The notes under the pieces were generated by a model that ran no database searches, was not told the origin of the DNA, and saw only the letters and a list, made by a program, of their open reading frames with translations. Of a stretch of DNA of 64,000 nt, positions 25,067-40,000 are shown in pieces (position 1 is the first letter of the stretch; each line of letters begins with the position of its first letter). The DNA comes from Dipylidium caninum (taxonomy: Eukaryota > Platyhelminthes > Cestoda > Cyclophyllidea > Dipylidiidae). The translations under genes were made by a program, and so were the position numbers. The stretch spans positions 496,001-560,000 of the forward strand of contig QEYB01000629.1 in NCBI GenBank assembly GCA_017562135.1, in the 5' to 3' direction.

Positions 25067-28000
25067 CTAAAGGAAAAAAGAAATAAAAAGCAGCTGATGA
25101 AAGTGGTGAAATTGAACGTCACCTTTTTGGCCAACCAGACGCGAAGAACAGGCATTCCCGCCAGCACTGAATTAGGATCCTCCTCAGCTGCCGAGTTGAC
25201 CGTGTCATTGGCACCAATGACGAGAACCACATCTGCCTTGGGAAAGTCGGCGTTGATCTCATCCATCTCGTAAACAATGTCGTAGGGCACCCCTGCTTCC
25301 GCTAACAAGACATTCAATTGTCCGGGCATACGACCTTAGATGAACCAATGAAACGCACGAACCGTTACTTTTAGCACAAACCGAATGCCAAAGACTACGT
25401 GACATGATAGGATGAAAAAAGACTACTTGCCTGCCACCGGATGAATAGCAAAGCGGACGCGCTTGCCACGACTTGTAAGACGCTTGACCAAATCGGCGAT
25501 AGGATATTGGGCCTTGGCAACACAAAGACCATAACCGGGGGTGATGATGATGTCCTTCGCGTCCTCCAGCAAATCGCACACCGCTGGCACGGAGGTTTCA
25601 CGATGTGTGCCTGGCAGGGAGGGGATATATGCGCATGACAAATGAGCGAAATGGACAGCCATCAATACGGTTTGCGCATGAACCCTTCGACATTCCCTTC
25701 TGACCGCGTGGACGCGATTTCATCGGCATGTAGTCATTTGGCAAAGGGGAGTTTCTCCATCTAATTCCAAGCCGCGAATGTAATCTAATCACAACAGGGC
25801 ATGCCACATTGGCGACAATTTCGAGAGCACTAAATGCGGGTGATTAATTTCGACTTTTACAGCCGCTGAAGTGTCAACGGCTATTAAGAGAATGACGTCC
25901 CTCTCTGCCCTTGAACATCTAGCTGATGGTTAGTCATCTTTCAGGGGTACAACTTTTCCTGCAGAAAAGGTATAAAGTGAATCCAGCAGCACTAGGCTGA
26001 CAAAGTCCTGCCGGTAAACGTTAGGCCTCAAAATCCTGTGAATAGTGGAGTGGTATGTAAAACAGTGATTGAGAACAACTGTAGCGAAGTAGCTCTGCCT
26101 TTTGAGTTTCGAGATCCCATCAACGAATTTAAACGTGTCTTGGTTACTTTTGGGGCTCGGATCAAGAAACATCAAAATTGATAGAGGATACCCGCTGGTT
26201 CCGATACAACCGCGACATGCAATCAGCACGCTGTTTGAAAATCCACTTTCAATTATTGACATTATCATTTAGTGGGAAAACTGAGACTACTTCCAGGACT
26301 AGTAGTGGGCCCAATTCAAGACCTTTCTCCGCGGGAAATCTAGGCAGTGCGGGTGAAGGGGATCTGATCCCCTATATCCGTCAACCATACAAACCTTGGG
26401 TAGTTGACCGAGAATCTTAAGTTAAATCTTTCGGTCAGTTTTAGGCAGCGGAGGATGTGTCCCACCTCCAGCAAGCTATTTATGTCAATTTTACACCATC
26501 CGTTTAGTTGCACCCATCTCTTTTGTTCCCCTCACCATCGGATCCAATGTGTATAGAGGCGAACAAGAGCATAGTTTCAGTGTCTGGCTCGTGGCTGCCG
26601 AGTATCGGTGATACCCCTGGCCGAGACTGGAAAAAATGGGGAATTTGGTTTACCAGTAAATGCCATCTCCTTGCCGGGTGAGACTGTCCCGTAACCGCCA
26701 AGAATGACGTTTGGTAGAGAGCGGTTCATGGCTCGGCACATGATGTAGGAGAGAATGGCACCCGAAGAACCAATTAGTGCACCCACTACAGTCATGAGGC
26801 TGTTGTTCAGCATGAATCCTTCCGCACACAGCGCCCAGCCTGAATAACTGTTTAATACGGTTATAACCACGGGCATGTCGGCACCTACAAGTCAGAATTG
26901 TTTGTCGGTTAGGCCGCTATTAGCGTAGCGTGATCGGATAAAGAAGTTGACGGACCTCCGATAGCAGCAGTAAGGGTGAGACCGGAGGTGGAGCCGGCTA
27001 TGGCAGCACCACCAAGGAGAATCGAAAGAGGCAACATTGGGCTTTCTAGACTTCCGCCAGAAGCCAAAAATGCCGCCAGTCCGGCTGTGGAGATACCAAC
27101 GAGGCTGGCGTTCAGAGCATGGCGCATGGGCAGCAACAGGGGTTTGGAATCCAAAATGCCTGAGGATAAAGGAAGGCCAAATTATTTGACTAACGAGTCA
27201 AAGAATGTGTAAACGGGCGAAGTGATGAACCAGTCATTGGCTGAACCAGACGATGGGCGGTCCGATGAGTCGTAGACTGTAAATGATCGGCCAAACGTAC
27301 ATATGGTGACTTAGGTGGCGAATACATAAATGACTGAAGCACTGGACCCATAATCGGGCAATTGAGAGAAATAATCAAACGTAATGTCACAGGAGCAAAT
27401 TGTCACTTTACCTTCCAATTTGCCGAAAGCGATGAGGGATCCAGTGAAGGTGACACCACCAATCCATGTGCCCAGGTAGGCGACGGTTTTCATCAGATTT
27501 CCGGCTCCGAACAGGCTGGCATCCGCGAACAGTATTGGTGCCTCGATGATGTAGTTGGCCACACAGGTTAAAACGGCAGCGACACCAACGAGACTGTAAG
27601 GCCAATGTCCCCATTAATAAGGCGTTACTGAAATCTAATGGCCAAATGATATTCTCTACTACCAGACCTATGAAAGAGGGCGACCATTTGGGGCAGGCTC
27701 GTGACCTCGATACGAGAGGCCGCATAACCACCGACAGATCCACCAATTAGAAGGCATCCCATCATTTGGGCCAGTAGGTCAGGCTGAGGTTGTAGCATGC
27801 CGACGGTGACCGCCAAACCTCCAGAAACTCCCGTCAAACCCAGAAGGTTGCCTAGATAAATGTAAATGTTGGAGTGGAAGCACTCTCAGACGATGCATTC
27901 GGTCGCCAGGAGAGGTATCACTTCACGTACCTAGACGACTGGTCTTCTGACTAGCCAACGCAGTGATGGCTGCAATGCAGCAGAGGGAAGAGGCCAGGTA

Positions 28001-31000
28001 GGCAGCCTCGTGGATATCAGCTATCCCCATTCCGGGCCCAAAGTGGAGGAGACTATAACCGTAGGTGCCGAGCAAGGCCAGAGCTGGGATTCCAAACAAG
28101 TAGTTGTGCTCCGGTGCGTCAGCTGAAAAGAAGAAGCATTGCTGATATGCCTTTCAGCTCAATTGATTAAAAATTTTGACCCTTCCAGAGTCATTCGTGG
28201 CGAAGCAGATCTTGGTTGGCGAGAACACGTACGGCCGCAAAACCCCCAAAATGGTTACAATTTTAGTAAACCGAATGCCGAAAGATATGAAAAAAAGAGG
28301 TACGCAGTGTGGCGGCACGGAGCATTTTCTTTTGAGATTCCTCTGAGTTGAGGAGGTGGCTATTGCTACAGAAGTTTCCAAGCCACTTTGAAGCTATCGA
28401 ATTAGTGGAAGTCCGAAGAGGCAGTTCAGTCATATAGAGATAGGCAGCAGAGGAAAAGTTAATGCTCTCGTTTGTTAAGAGCCAGGCTTTAATTGCAAAC
28501 ATGAAATAAGTAAGAGTAAATTAAAAAGTAAAACATAGAATACTTACTGGGCCTCTTAAACATGTTTAGCATGCGTTGGGTGACCAGGAACCCGCCGCCA
28601 ATGTTGACAGCGGAGACAAGAGTGGCAAGTGCTGCCATGGTTTGCGGCGCTGTCCCGGGCATGATCCCTCCGCCCATTAGCATGAGCCCACCCACGGCGG
28701 TGATGCCCGAGATCGCGTTCGTTACTGACATCAGAGGCGAGTGGAGCGCAGGCGTCACTCCCCACACTGTGTGGTATCCTGCCGCCAAATAAGGTGGATG
28801 GGTTATGTGGTCTACTTATAACTCTTAAGTAAAAGCAAACGTATGTCGAGCGTACGGACATGGGAGCCATAAAATGGAAAACGTCTCCATTTAACGTTCG
28901 ACCAGGCAATGATTTTTCAGACTTCCACTTTTTGGCTGTCCCTGCCATGGGATGGAATGAAGTCAAGAACCCATCCTGTATTTTGCGTTCTAATTCCATC
29001 TTTTCTTTCACCTGAACTATTTTAGAGGGCTACCAATGCCCACCGACTTGTAACATTCTTTCCCTTTAACGGATGGGTACTAATATAAACACTTAAAGGA
29101 GATTAGGTGGACATAACGGCGCAGTTAACAAAAATTCTAGAGGGAAGGTCCACTGAGAGTGTGGCATCGTTGCGATGAACTTCTACGTCATTTCTTGTGA
29201 GATGAGATGAAGTTTAAGTGGGACCATCTATTGGGAACTCAAAATCAAACCGTGGGTTATTTCAACACCACCTACCCAAAAATTCAATAATTCATCAAAT
29301 CGTGCACCAGGTGAACGAAAATAGGTGAGAATATTCTGGACATAATGTGAATTCTGGAAAGCTCAAAAAGTGCGCCCAGGCTATCGGTGAAAGAAGGATA
29401 TGAGTAATTAAAAGCGAATCGCTCCACACTTAGTGAGTTACTCAACGATTGTGATGCTGTCTTACATGCCAGATTCACGGATTCGCTGTTCCCTGACAGC
29501 AGGTAACCAACCATACACGGATTTCGGGGGACACGGGGTTCACCGGGAGGAGAGAACGCTTTAAGCTTAATCGGCGTCACATGATTATGATGCATTTAAA
29601 GCGGCATACCGACAATGCCTGCCAGACCGAAAGTGGAGAGCATTTGCGTGAAGGCAGGGGAAGGCGAGGCCACACCGAGACCAACAATGCTGGACAGTCC
29701 TACGCTGGTAGCAAGTGCGGACTTGAGTTTCGCAATCCTCGGATCCACTGGCACCACTGCGACTGCCTCCGTGGCCTTAGGTTTTTCTTTCGGAGGCGGA
29801 GGTGCGCTAGTAACGGGCGGTGGCGGTGGTGGCCACATCAGTTCTCCCTAAAGAGAGTTTGCTTGAGGGATAATTAGCATGGAGAAATGCCTTTGACCAA
29901 GTGTGGCAACCGCGCTAAGTTTGGTAAATCGAGGTCTTTCCTTAGTATAAATTTTTTGATCCACCGACTCATCTGCCGACGTGGTTTCGGTCACCGTGTG
30001 ACATTCGGCAGTGGCACTTGCGTTACAAGAACGCTGCAAGAAAGAGTGATAGGCTAGGAACAGCCTCCTCACACCCTGTAAAGTTTTTAAGGTGCAGATA
30101 AAAGAGGCCACCAGCATTGTTGGTTTTGGACTCACGAGGAATCGGAGTCAGAAGAGGGGGATTTTCACCTGACGCCATGAAAAAAATGTTTTGTCACACT
30201 TTAATTCCCAAAACTCGAACCTCATTTAATGTCATCAACTTTCCAAAATAGCCATGTCAAATGAAGTAAAAAAGCCTCCAAACGTTACAGCGGAGAAGCG
30301 CAATTGCAGGAGTCTTAAACCATTGGAACTCTGAAAAAGGTCACAACTTCTGCGAATTAGTTGTGGTGCGAAAACATACTGTCAGGTAACTGTTACTTCC
30401 ATTGGGCAGTAGGCACCGCTACTACGCTGCGTCCAGCGCCAAAGAGCCAGAAAATGCGCTTGACTAGGTGAGATAACTGTGTCGTCTTTATTATACACAA
30501 AGCGGTAGGCAAAAAGGCCCCTCAATCAGCTCCAATTGAGATCGCAGTGATTTATCTTTCGACACTGCCTCCTTCCGTTCCGTAAGTCATAGCATTAGTT
30601 GTGCGTCAGGCCGCTGTCTAGAAAACTTTTGACAACGACGTCCAGACCTAAGTAGTTCTACCTCAGTCTGACAGAAGAAAGAGGATAATGCGGTGGGAGG
30701 TGAAGCACTCCTCTTCGCATCCACGGACAGATGTGGTTGGCCGCACGGATGGCCCTTATGCGAGTGAGATATGCGACATCTCGGGACTCGTCTCCTTATT
30801 CACTGTGCAAAGGCGGTTTCGCTGGGGTGGGGGAGCTCGGCCAATCCCACCTTTGTTATCAAGGATCTTAACATCCACTACAGAATTAGAATAACGCGAC
30901 GAGAGAGAAAATGTGAAGAGTAGATTGAAAGTAGATGAAATCTTGCAATGAAGGCTTAAATACGTAAGATCGGAGATACAATTTGTTCTAATCTTCAAAC

Positions 31001-34000
31001 AGCACTCCGCGGTACACACGAACACATAAACACGCTCGCACACACGTACACCGAACGCCTTGCCAAATGGGATGCCATAGAGACGGTGGGCACGCTTCCA
31101 CTTCTTGCAAGACCTCAACTAATCGACATCATAAATCGCCTGCCTCCCCTGAGCCCAGGGGCAAAGAGAATGGCAGTTGTGTTGAGGCGGCGATTTGCAC
31201 TCGGGGAGAGAAGCATTGCCGCGCGTCCTTGTCCGCCTCTTCTGTAACCTTCTAGTCCGTTTCAGGGCAATAAACCCCTTCTTGACCGTTCAATAGTCGG
31301 TGTGAAAATGTCCATATGAAATAACAATGTCTACTTATTATATTAACACTCCATCAATCATGCCTCACACTCAGCCGTGAAAACTGCGAAGACACATGAT
31401 TAATGCACAGATTCAGCTAAACAAGAAAAGGTGTGTTTTGAGACATTTGACGGGCAAGTGACTACCGTGGTTGCAATATTTCAAAGTTTTTTCTTTAATA
31501 GGAGGTCCCAGAACCGTCGAAAGTTCATGTATTACGTAGCATCAAATAAACAAAAAACATGCCATGGTCCGGGAGACCTTAGCCCTCCAACAGCGAATGT
31601 ACCCATCAGGATGGTGAACCGAACGAACATGGGTCGTCGGGCTTCGCGAATTAGCGCCACCTTATTTAAGGCCTTGACGAGGGAAGCGAAGGCGAACGGA
31701 GACTCAGATAAATTTCAAATAGGTAGTTGCAATTTTACAGAATCCTAATTTGGGCGAAGCACAGCATGTTAATCAGACGTTTAGTCTTTGGCGGTGGCTA
31801 GAAGTCTACCTTGACATTGCTACTCCTCTCAATCCCCAGAGAGAATCATCACCTGTAACTACATCACTACAGAGTTTTCTCCAACTCATTTCGGGATGTC
31901 TTTGCCATCACCAAACAAAGAGCATTTGCAGCACCCTTGTGCAGAAGGGGAAGTTATTTTTGGAGGGGATTACGTGGCTCTATGGCGCCATAATTTATTG
32001 TGGACGTCCGACCAGTGCTGAGGGCGGCAGCGACTTCGCTCATGCACTCGCATTCTTTTCCAAACCCCAGCGACTACATGTTCTCGCTACCATTTTAAAT
32101 TCTCCAGACGCGAAATGAAGCGTACCTGAAGGTATCCTGGACACACGCTACCCAGGGAAGCAAATAGAGGTAGAAATTCGACCGGCTTGCGTCTGTCTAC
32201 TGCAGCATATAGCACCTTTCTCCTTGCAACAAAATACAATTTAATGAAGCGAATGATAAAATCCACACAGCGGACTATTCCTCGTCGAGGTCTTCTTTCT
32301 CCTATTTCGATTGAGTCAAATCTGTCAATGGCAAGCGTTGACGCCCTCGAACAGGTCTGCCTGGAACCCATGACTGGCGAAAGGGGCCCAGTAGATTTTA
32401 CTGTTTGTCAGTCGTGGACGGAAATTATACATTTTGGTTTAGGTGTTTCATCGTTCTCCCCTTTCAGTTGAACACAAGTGGTCATCCGTCACATCTTCTG
32501 TAGATCAAGAAATAGTCCAACAAGCAGCCACTATCTGCGACTGCCTTTTATTATACCATCAGCCATTCACGCGTAGTCATTCACTATATCCTAAGGTGGA
32601 ATTTTTTCTACCTTCGAATTTTAATTATTTCAGATATAACGACATTAAGCTTAAGTGCACAAGAGGTTGAAAATATAATCGGCAATACAGTCTACTATCC
32701 TGAACACGGCATTGGAAGGCAACGATTGGCTCGATCATTAGACTTGACGGTCAGTATGTCTACACCGCTAGACTGGGGTTAACGCTGTCACTGCTATTCC
32801 CTCGGGTGACTGACACTTCAAATGACAGCTCTGACCGTCTACATCCCGAGGATTCAATCCAACAATTCCTCCTTAAATATTATTATTAGGACAACAGTAG
32901 AAGAAAATTAAGATGTTACTATGGAAAATAAAAGGTGGTGTCCCCACTTACTTTCAAACCATGTTACCACGCCAAAGAACTTTAAAGTAATTTTTGGCTT
33001 TCGAACACGTGGCTTCTAAGCGTCGACCTGAATCATTATCGGACCTCCAAAAAATCCAAGATCTGTGTACACGTGGTGGCTTAACATCCGATCGCTCCTC
33101 CTCCTCCTCCTGTCAACTCGTTGCAATCCAACGGTGTAAGTGTCGCTTTGACACAGTTTTCCAGTGGCTCCCAGTTAACCAGTAAACTGGACGCTAGGAC
33201 AACAAAGCGGCCAAAGGTGAGCGGTTAAAGGGCGCGCCATTTCGTTTCGCTGTGCCTTGTCACACACGAAGATTTAACTCAACTAAGATGTCTGATTCAA
33301 ACAAACCCCCTGACGTGTTTTATGTTTTGACTAGCCAAGGTCAAATGAAAATATCCGGCTTCACCGGTGTAAAGGTGCTCGAATGAAAATCATCTTGCAG
33401 CCTAAAATTGTAGCTCATAACAGAAGTGACGTTCTGCAGTAATGCATTTGTCGTGGCAACGCATGTCGACAGAATTCTCAGTCGAGCGCACAACTCATCA
33501 GTCATTTTTGGGCACTTGGGACAAAGCTCATGTTGCCTTGTCCACTTTCGACGCCCTAGGAAAATGGGGATGAGTCGGCTCTCTTATTCAACGAAAGTAT
33601 GTTCAACGGGGAAAAGCATGTGCGCTGTCAGTTTCAGTAGAAAAACTGACCTTGTATAGAACAGTGCTCCCACGGACGACTTCATCTTCCATGTCGAAAG
33701 CGAGGGTGCCTTTGGCGTCTGAATAATAAGGTTTAAGGAAATTGAGAGAAGCAAAAAATATACAATTCTAAGAAAGCTAACTTAAGTTGTGGCTTTAAGG
33801 GCGTCAAGGTCAGGTGTTTGCGGAATCTATCAGAAATGGAACAATTCAGATGAAAATTCTGGTCCACGTCCTTTGCCACCACTTGTCGACTACACGAAAT
33901 AAGAAAAGTTTCTTTGGTGTTTCACCTAATTACGCGAAAATGTCAAGGATCGGGTTTAGACTGGACTCGGGAGATTCCGACATGAGCAAGGAAAACGTCA

Positions 34001-37000
34001 CAGTCGGTGCTTCCTTTGATCAGGTCATGGTCGTCAGCCAAGTTAGAAGAAGGGGAGAAGGAAAGCAATGTGAGTGGAGATATCGAGAAAGGGAGGGAGG
34101 AATCCCAACCGCTCCTCAGCATCACTTTTCTGGTAACCCGCTTTTAGCGTCGACCGAAGCAGGTTGGTAATGCAGGGCGCGAGGCACCGTCCGCCCTGAT
34201 GAATGGACGAGAAATGAAAGGGTGGAGTGAGTGACGCAACATTCACTTAGTAGTATTTCATCTGTGTGACCACAAGGACAGGCTTCGTCTTTCTTCGAGA
34301 CTCGGAGGAGACTGACAGACAGACTCGTAGGGTAATGGAATTGGTCAAAGGCTCCAGATGGGTAGTTCCGGTTATAGATAGTCAAACGAAAGTCTATAAA
34401 TGCTGACACGCTCAACAGTCGAAAGGAGTGAAGACGGGAGCGTTGTAGTATGAGGTGAAGTGACGGAAGAAGGTGGGTGGCTACCACCTGCCAAGAGCCT
34501 GCATTTCGGGGACAGGAAGGCAGGGAACAATCGTCATTCGGCAAGAGTGTTTACCGAGCAAAGCGAGATCTGCCGCTTGATCAACGCCCCAGGGACGAGT
34601 GTTGCTCGATGGGGTTCGAAGAGAGGGTAGGATCTTGCACGGAAATGATAATCAACCAAAATAAGATGCAGTGTGGAAAGGTGAGGGGAAAAGGGTAAAC
34701 CATCATTCAACTTCATTCCATATATGGACAGACATACACTTAAAGAACGAATAAATTTTAACGGCCACCTCATCCTCCAAGATCAGTATGGAAGGAAAAA
34801 GTCACAGTGCGGATAGTGGAAAAAGAGGGACAATTGGTGGAAGAGAGGGAAAAGAAAACGACGCTCTCCTCACCTCAAGTACCTCTAAGTTATTTCTACG
34901 ACTACCAAACACTGCCTTGCTGGCGGTAACGTAAGGGAAACGTGTCCAGACTCTGGTCAGAAAAACTAAAGAAGGAAGGAAGGAACCCACCCTTGTCCTT
35001 GGGCATCATAGACACGAGGAAGTTGGTGAGGTTGTTGGCGAACAGGGCGGAGGCCTGACCAGCGAGGCGCGAGGGGAAGTCAGTGTAGCCGATCTGCATC
35101 ACCCGATTCGTCCCGCCTACGTAGGCCTCGCCGGGTCGCGTGGTCTCCACGTTGCCGCCTGCCTCCGCTGCTAAGTCCACGATCACAGCGCCCGGTCGCA
35201 TCGAATCGACCATCGCCTACGTCGAAGATTACTCATATCTAAGCCGCTGATGCTGGAGATGGGGGGAGGGAGGGAAACGTCTAATACCCTCTCTCCCTCT
35301 CAATACGGTGGCAGTCCTCCAGCACAAGGACTTATCTATTTGGTCAAGGCAGGTGGAAGACAGTGTAGAGGAGGCAGACGCTACAAATGTGTTTATAGCG
35401 GACGTCACGATGAATGTATCTCCCTCGACCGGTATTTTAGAGTTATGCGTCCTTCTCCTCTTTACTGACTTGGGGTGGGTGATCGGAGTCCTCGTTTGCA
35501 TAGCCACCCAGTGATGTGATATTTGTACATGGTCGGATATTGAAAGCGTCCCACTTAGCGTATGATCGTTGCGACTGTCACTCTGAGAGTAGCTGGAGCC
35601 ACAGCGGGCAAGGCGGTGTCTGATATGCGCACGTGTGTGTGACAGGCCTTATGATATCAAGAGGGCGTTTGCATCCCTCAGTCTACTTGTTGCCGTTAGG
35701 CACGTCACTAGTCTGTGGTTTCTGGCCACTGCACCACTTAAAAAATCGCCCAGACGAGAAAGTGGAGGCACCGGCGTGACGCGAAACCAGAGTCTTGCAA
35801 AGCCCTATAGTGTGGAAATCCCCATAGAAAGATCTTCATTGTATGACAGTTAGTGGAAATGGTGTTGAAGACCGGTGGAGGAGGTAGAAGGGGTGTTGAA
35901 GGTCGTCCCATTTTTCTCTTTTTTACCCATACAGTTACAGCTGTTCCGCGTCCTTCGTCCACCGACCACTGTTGTAAGGCCGCTTCGCCAGTTGACTTGA
36001 CTTCTTCATCGTGGCATCTGCCATATGACAGCAAATGACGTTCCTTACATGCGCACTTAGCAGCCTCCTTGAAGCATTGCAAGATCCTTCATTCACCTCC
36101 CTTTGTAGGTGATCTCAGTGTTCATATACAGCCAATTCGCAGTATATCCAGTCGGCGCTCTGCCTTTCGATTGGAGTCCGGACGGCAAAGAGCCGACATA
36201 ATCAACCTTTTTTTTGACTAAATTAAGCAAGTATGTAGATCACAGAGAGTTTGACTATTCTTGTGTAATACTTTAGCTTATTTGACAGAAGCGCCGATGT
36301 CCACTTTGCCCGGAGTCAAGACACGAGGATGTTGTTCGGCCAGTCGGAGAATATTTTTTTGGGCGACTCTTCTAAAATTTCGCAGTCGTCTCGTGGAGCG
36401 GGAGATGAGAGGCGCCACACAACATGGCTTTATCAGATAAACGACCGAAATCTTTCCCGCCGTCCTATCTACGCACATACACATAAAAGCTGACAAACGA
36501 GTCACCTCTGGGCCGGTTTCGAATGACGTCGAAGGCATTTCATTAACTGCGCAGGCAACTGCAGCAAGGGTAGGAACAGCGTATTACAGTGCAAATGTTC
36601 AGGGATGGACGTGGAGACGGTAGAGCCTTTGGAATAAATTACTAGAAGGTGCAGTCGTACAACATCGAGTCAACAGTGCGTGGTACAGCGGCAGTTAAAT
36701 GTGCATTCTGCCAGAGGCCGTCTTCGGTCGTCCCAGCCTGCACTTGTGTAGACCATTCATCAAGCCTGCGGCCTCCCACCCTCTACGCATCCCTGTGTGC
36801 CGATCTGGTCAATCATAGGTTTATGGGAGGCTTGTTGGAGGGGCAACCACCCCGGCCGCTGTTGGGTTGGGAAACTGACTCGAACGGATAAATGGATCCC
36901 AGGAAACTCGCGACATAAGAGTTGAGGAGGCAGCTCTCGCCTCCCACTTGGTTCCCAGCTCTGAGCTTCAACGAAGCCATTATCGCCGTGATGGGTTACA

Positions 37001-40000
37001 CCAAAGTGGGTAATTTTGCCTCTCCAATGATGGCAGCGGCACAAGCAACAGTGTCCGAGGATTTTAGCTCTACGAGGGAATAGATACGGCATGTCAACAC
37101 TGGACGTTTTCAAAATCCGGTGTTTTGAAGGAAGCTAAAGAGGAGCCGCCCCCACATGAATGGTAAAGATTTACAGTCCCCTACAATTCCGCTATATGGC
37201 ATAGTTTCGGGAAGGATTTGAGTAAAAGAGATGCATTTTTATCGGCTGATGACCCAACGCCGTCTTGCCTTAAAGAAATTCTATTGAATTATGCTTCTGA
37301 TTCATGGGAGAGAAATTTGTCAGGCGCTGACTGCTCTCTTCACTTCCAAATTCCTGAGAGTGGGGTTGGGGGTCAGGGGGTTTCACAGACGACTTGGAAA
37401 AAAAAAACCTGGCCATATCACGCCCTGATATTTGTTTGGCCACGGGTCCACCACAAACGACTGATCACCATTGTCTGCGTTGCATGGCGGACAGAATATG
37501 GCACAGCAATTTAGAGGCTCTGAGGTAGAAGCATTTCCCCAAGGCAGCTATAAATCTCAGTTTAATGTGCAAATGTGGTTCACTGCTAAGACGAAGAGAT
37601 TGTGGTCCCTGTCCACCTCATCCACTTTTCTAAAAAAACACAGCTTTATCCCAGAATAGCCCTAGTACACCACGACTGCCCCGTTTAATAGAGACGTGGA
37701 TGGAACGGAAGGCAATGTGGAAGCAATCGCTTCTTCTGGGCAGGGCCGCATGCTACGCCTGCACCAAGTGAACCTCCTCAGTAGGTGCAAGCGTGCCCTT
37801 TATGGGAGGATATCTCGGAATAAAAAGACTAACAAGCCTACTGTAAACGCGTGTACAGGTAGGGCACTTTCCGCGTACAACTGTCCTCTGCGGAACTGAA
37901 GAGGCGACCAACGAGGTGATCCGAAGGGAACTGCTAAAATGCGGAGGCACTACGGAGAGCGTTGGTTCGTTTCTCGAGACCCACTCATCAGTGACTGTGG
38001 CGCTCTTCTGCACAGAACTAGGTCTACGCCAACAATCAGTAGATGAGTGTACCACCTATGCCAGATCGCCGAATGAACAGCTTCAATCCCCACCTTCGTC
38101 CCGGTCCCAAACCCCGTGGCCACTCCGGCTGCTCTGAAGTGCGTGGCCAAATAGCTAACTGTTTATGACGTGGCACGGCAGGTGTGAAGACAAAGTGGTC
38201 CGCCAGGGGTGTGAGGACCAAAAAAATAGTAGACATCTGTTTGAGGAAACTTATCCTCAACCTGTGCCAATTAGCACTTACACGCTTTGCAATGACGCCT
38301 GCCGACCCTGAGTTGGGCCTACGACCTAATTTCAGACTTGATGAACAACACCACAAGGCTCGGATCCATAGGTTTTCGGTGGGAACATGTCTGGACGAGG
38401 CCAGAGGCACCAGAGGCACACGACACTCCGTCCACGAGGGAGGATTTGTTTTCACGTTGAGAAATCGTCGCGGTCCTGGAATATTCAAAGTCGAGCTTGG
38501 ACACAGTTTCAACCTCAGCTAGGTGGCTCGTGGTCATTGGGCAAAGTTACGTTCCAAATAGACTTGATGATTTCTTCTGGAGGGGAGATCTCATCACCTG
38601 GGTCCCCAAGTAAAGTGTTTTCCTGACATCTTTTATTATTTGGTGGAGAGATTTTTCCGCCTTCAGAAACAAGCAGCCAAGTCCCAAAATTTCATCTGCT
38701 AAGTCAGTTCAAATGCGATCGGGATAATAAAGATTCCCTTTCAGCAGACAGATTTGGTCTCCCGAATTCCTCCAACCGCTACAATAGCTAAAGAAAACTT
38801 GACCTCCAAGCCTTCATCATGAAAGGTTCCATTTGTGGATTAATCCGCCTTGTGCAGAGACCCTCAAGGAACCGTCTTTGGGAAGTGGACCTTCAAGTTT
38901 CCAATCCACGAGGTCACCTAATGGAGTCACAAAGGCTGAGGGCGATCCATGATTTTCTGTTTGTTGTTTGACAAAGCCTGACATTTCAGAGCCCCCTTTA
39001 ATAACGATAGCCTTACGGTGAATGCGGCCGATTTGTGCCGGTGGCGAATGCTGTTAAGGCCTAAGTGCTACGTGGATGGGTTTGATGAAGGATAAGCACT
39101 TCATTCCAGTTTGGCCGCCTTGAGATCCCTTTGCCGAATCACCCGCTTCAAGGTACCGGTGGTCGTGTGCAAGTACGAGTGACGAGCCAGATTTGGTGAA
39201 GCATGTCGGGGCGTTAACGCCGACGTATTACTCAGACAGCCATCCGGCACACACACAGTTCACCAACACCAAGACTGCAATTAATTGGCATTGAAGTGGG
39301 TCTACAACGCACACTCGACACTTTGCTTCCAGAAGCACGTCTTCCTCTTGCTCTTTTCTCGCCTCCTTTATCTATGAGGAGTGTAGAAAGCACCCAAAGC
39401 TCACTTCGCCTGTGCGCTCATATTCCCATCCCAGACACATGAAAAGTGGAGGAGTTATGACAGAACATTTTCTGCTCCTATTAAACTTAACTCAAAAGAT
39501 ACAATGTCCCCGCCGTCCTCGTGCTACTGCTGCAAACGCAATTGTGGTAGCAGACAAATATTGTCACGTGACCACCCAGATTCCACCAATCACAATCATC
39601 CTTCCCTCTCGCTCGCTATTCACCGTCAATACAGGAATGAGATACGCCTTCGATGGTTGAAGTTCTCTCCTATTCGAGAGGTGAAAAGCACTTTCGCATT
39701 CGAGACCATCGCGAGAAGGAAATGGCATGCTAAATGTACACGACGTGACTTTGGGGACCAAAACTGCTATCTCATTACTAAGGGATGGGAAAATTATTCA
39801 ACACTGGTAGCACCAAATAATTTCCTCTACAGTTAAGCTGAATTTCTAATTCATGGCAGCTCCAGCTATCCAGAGCACAAAAGATGTCACCTTTCGTGAA
39901 AATAAACGAAAACATTTCAAGGGAATCATTGAGTAGTTAAGACCGCGATATTTTAATTGGTAACCGTTTAGAATCGCAAAACGAGGAGTCTGTGCTCGTC

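Noticed and set aside
31431..32118. Two abutting plus-strand ORFs (105 and 122 codons) in NNT intron 7
   Set aside because: Different frames, no homology, no splice signals joining them.
37696..38626. Cluster of overlapping ORFs on both strands in NNT intron 5
   Set aside because: Explained by higher GC content (fewer stops). No reverse transcriptase, transposase or other domain motif seen.
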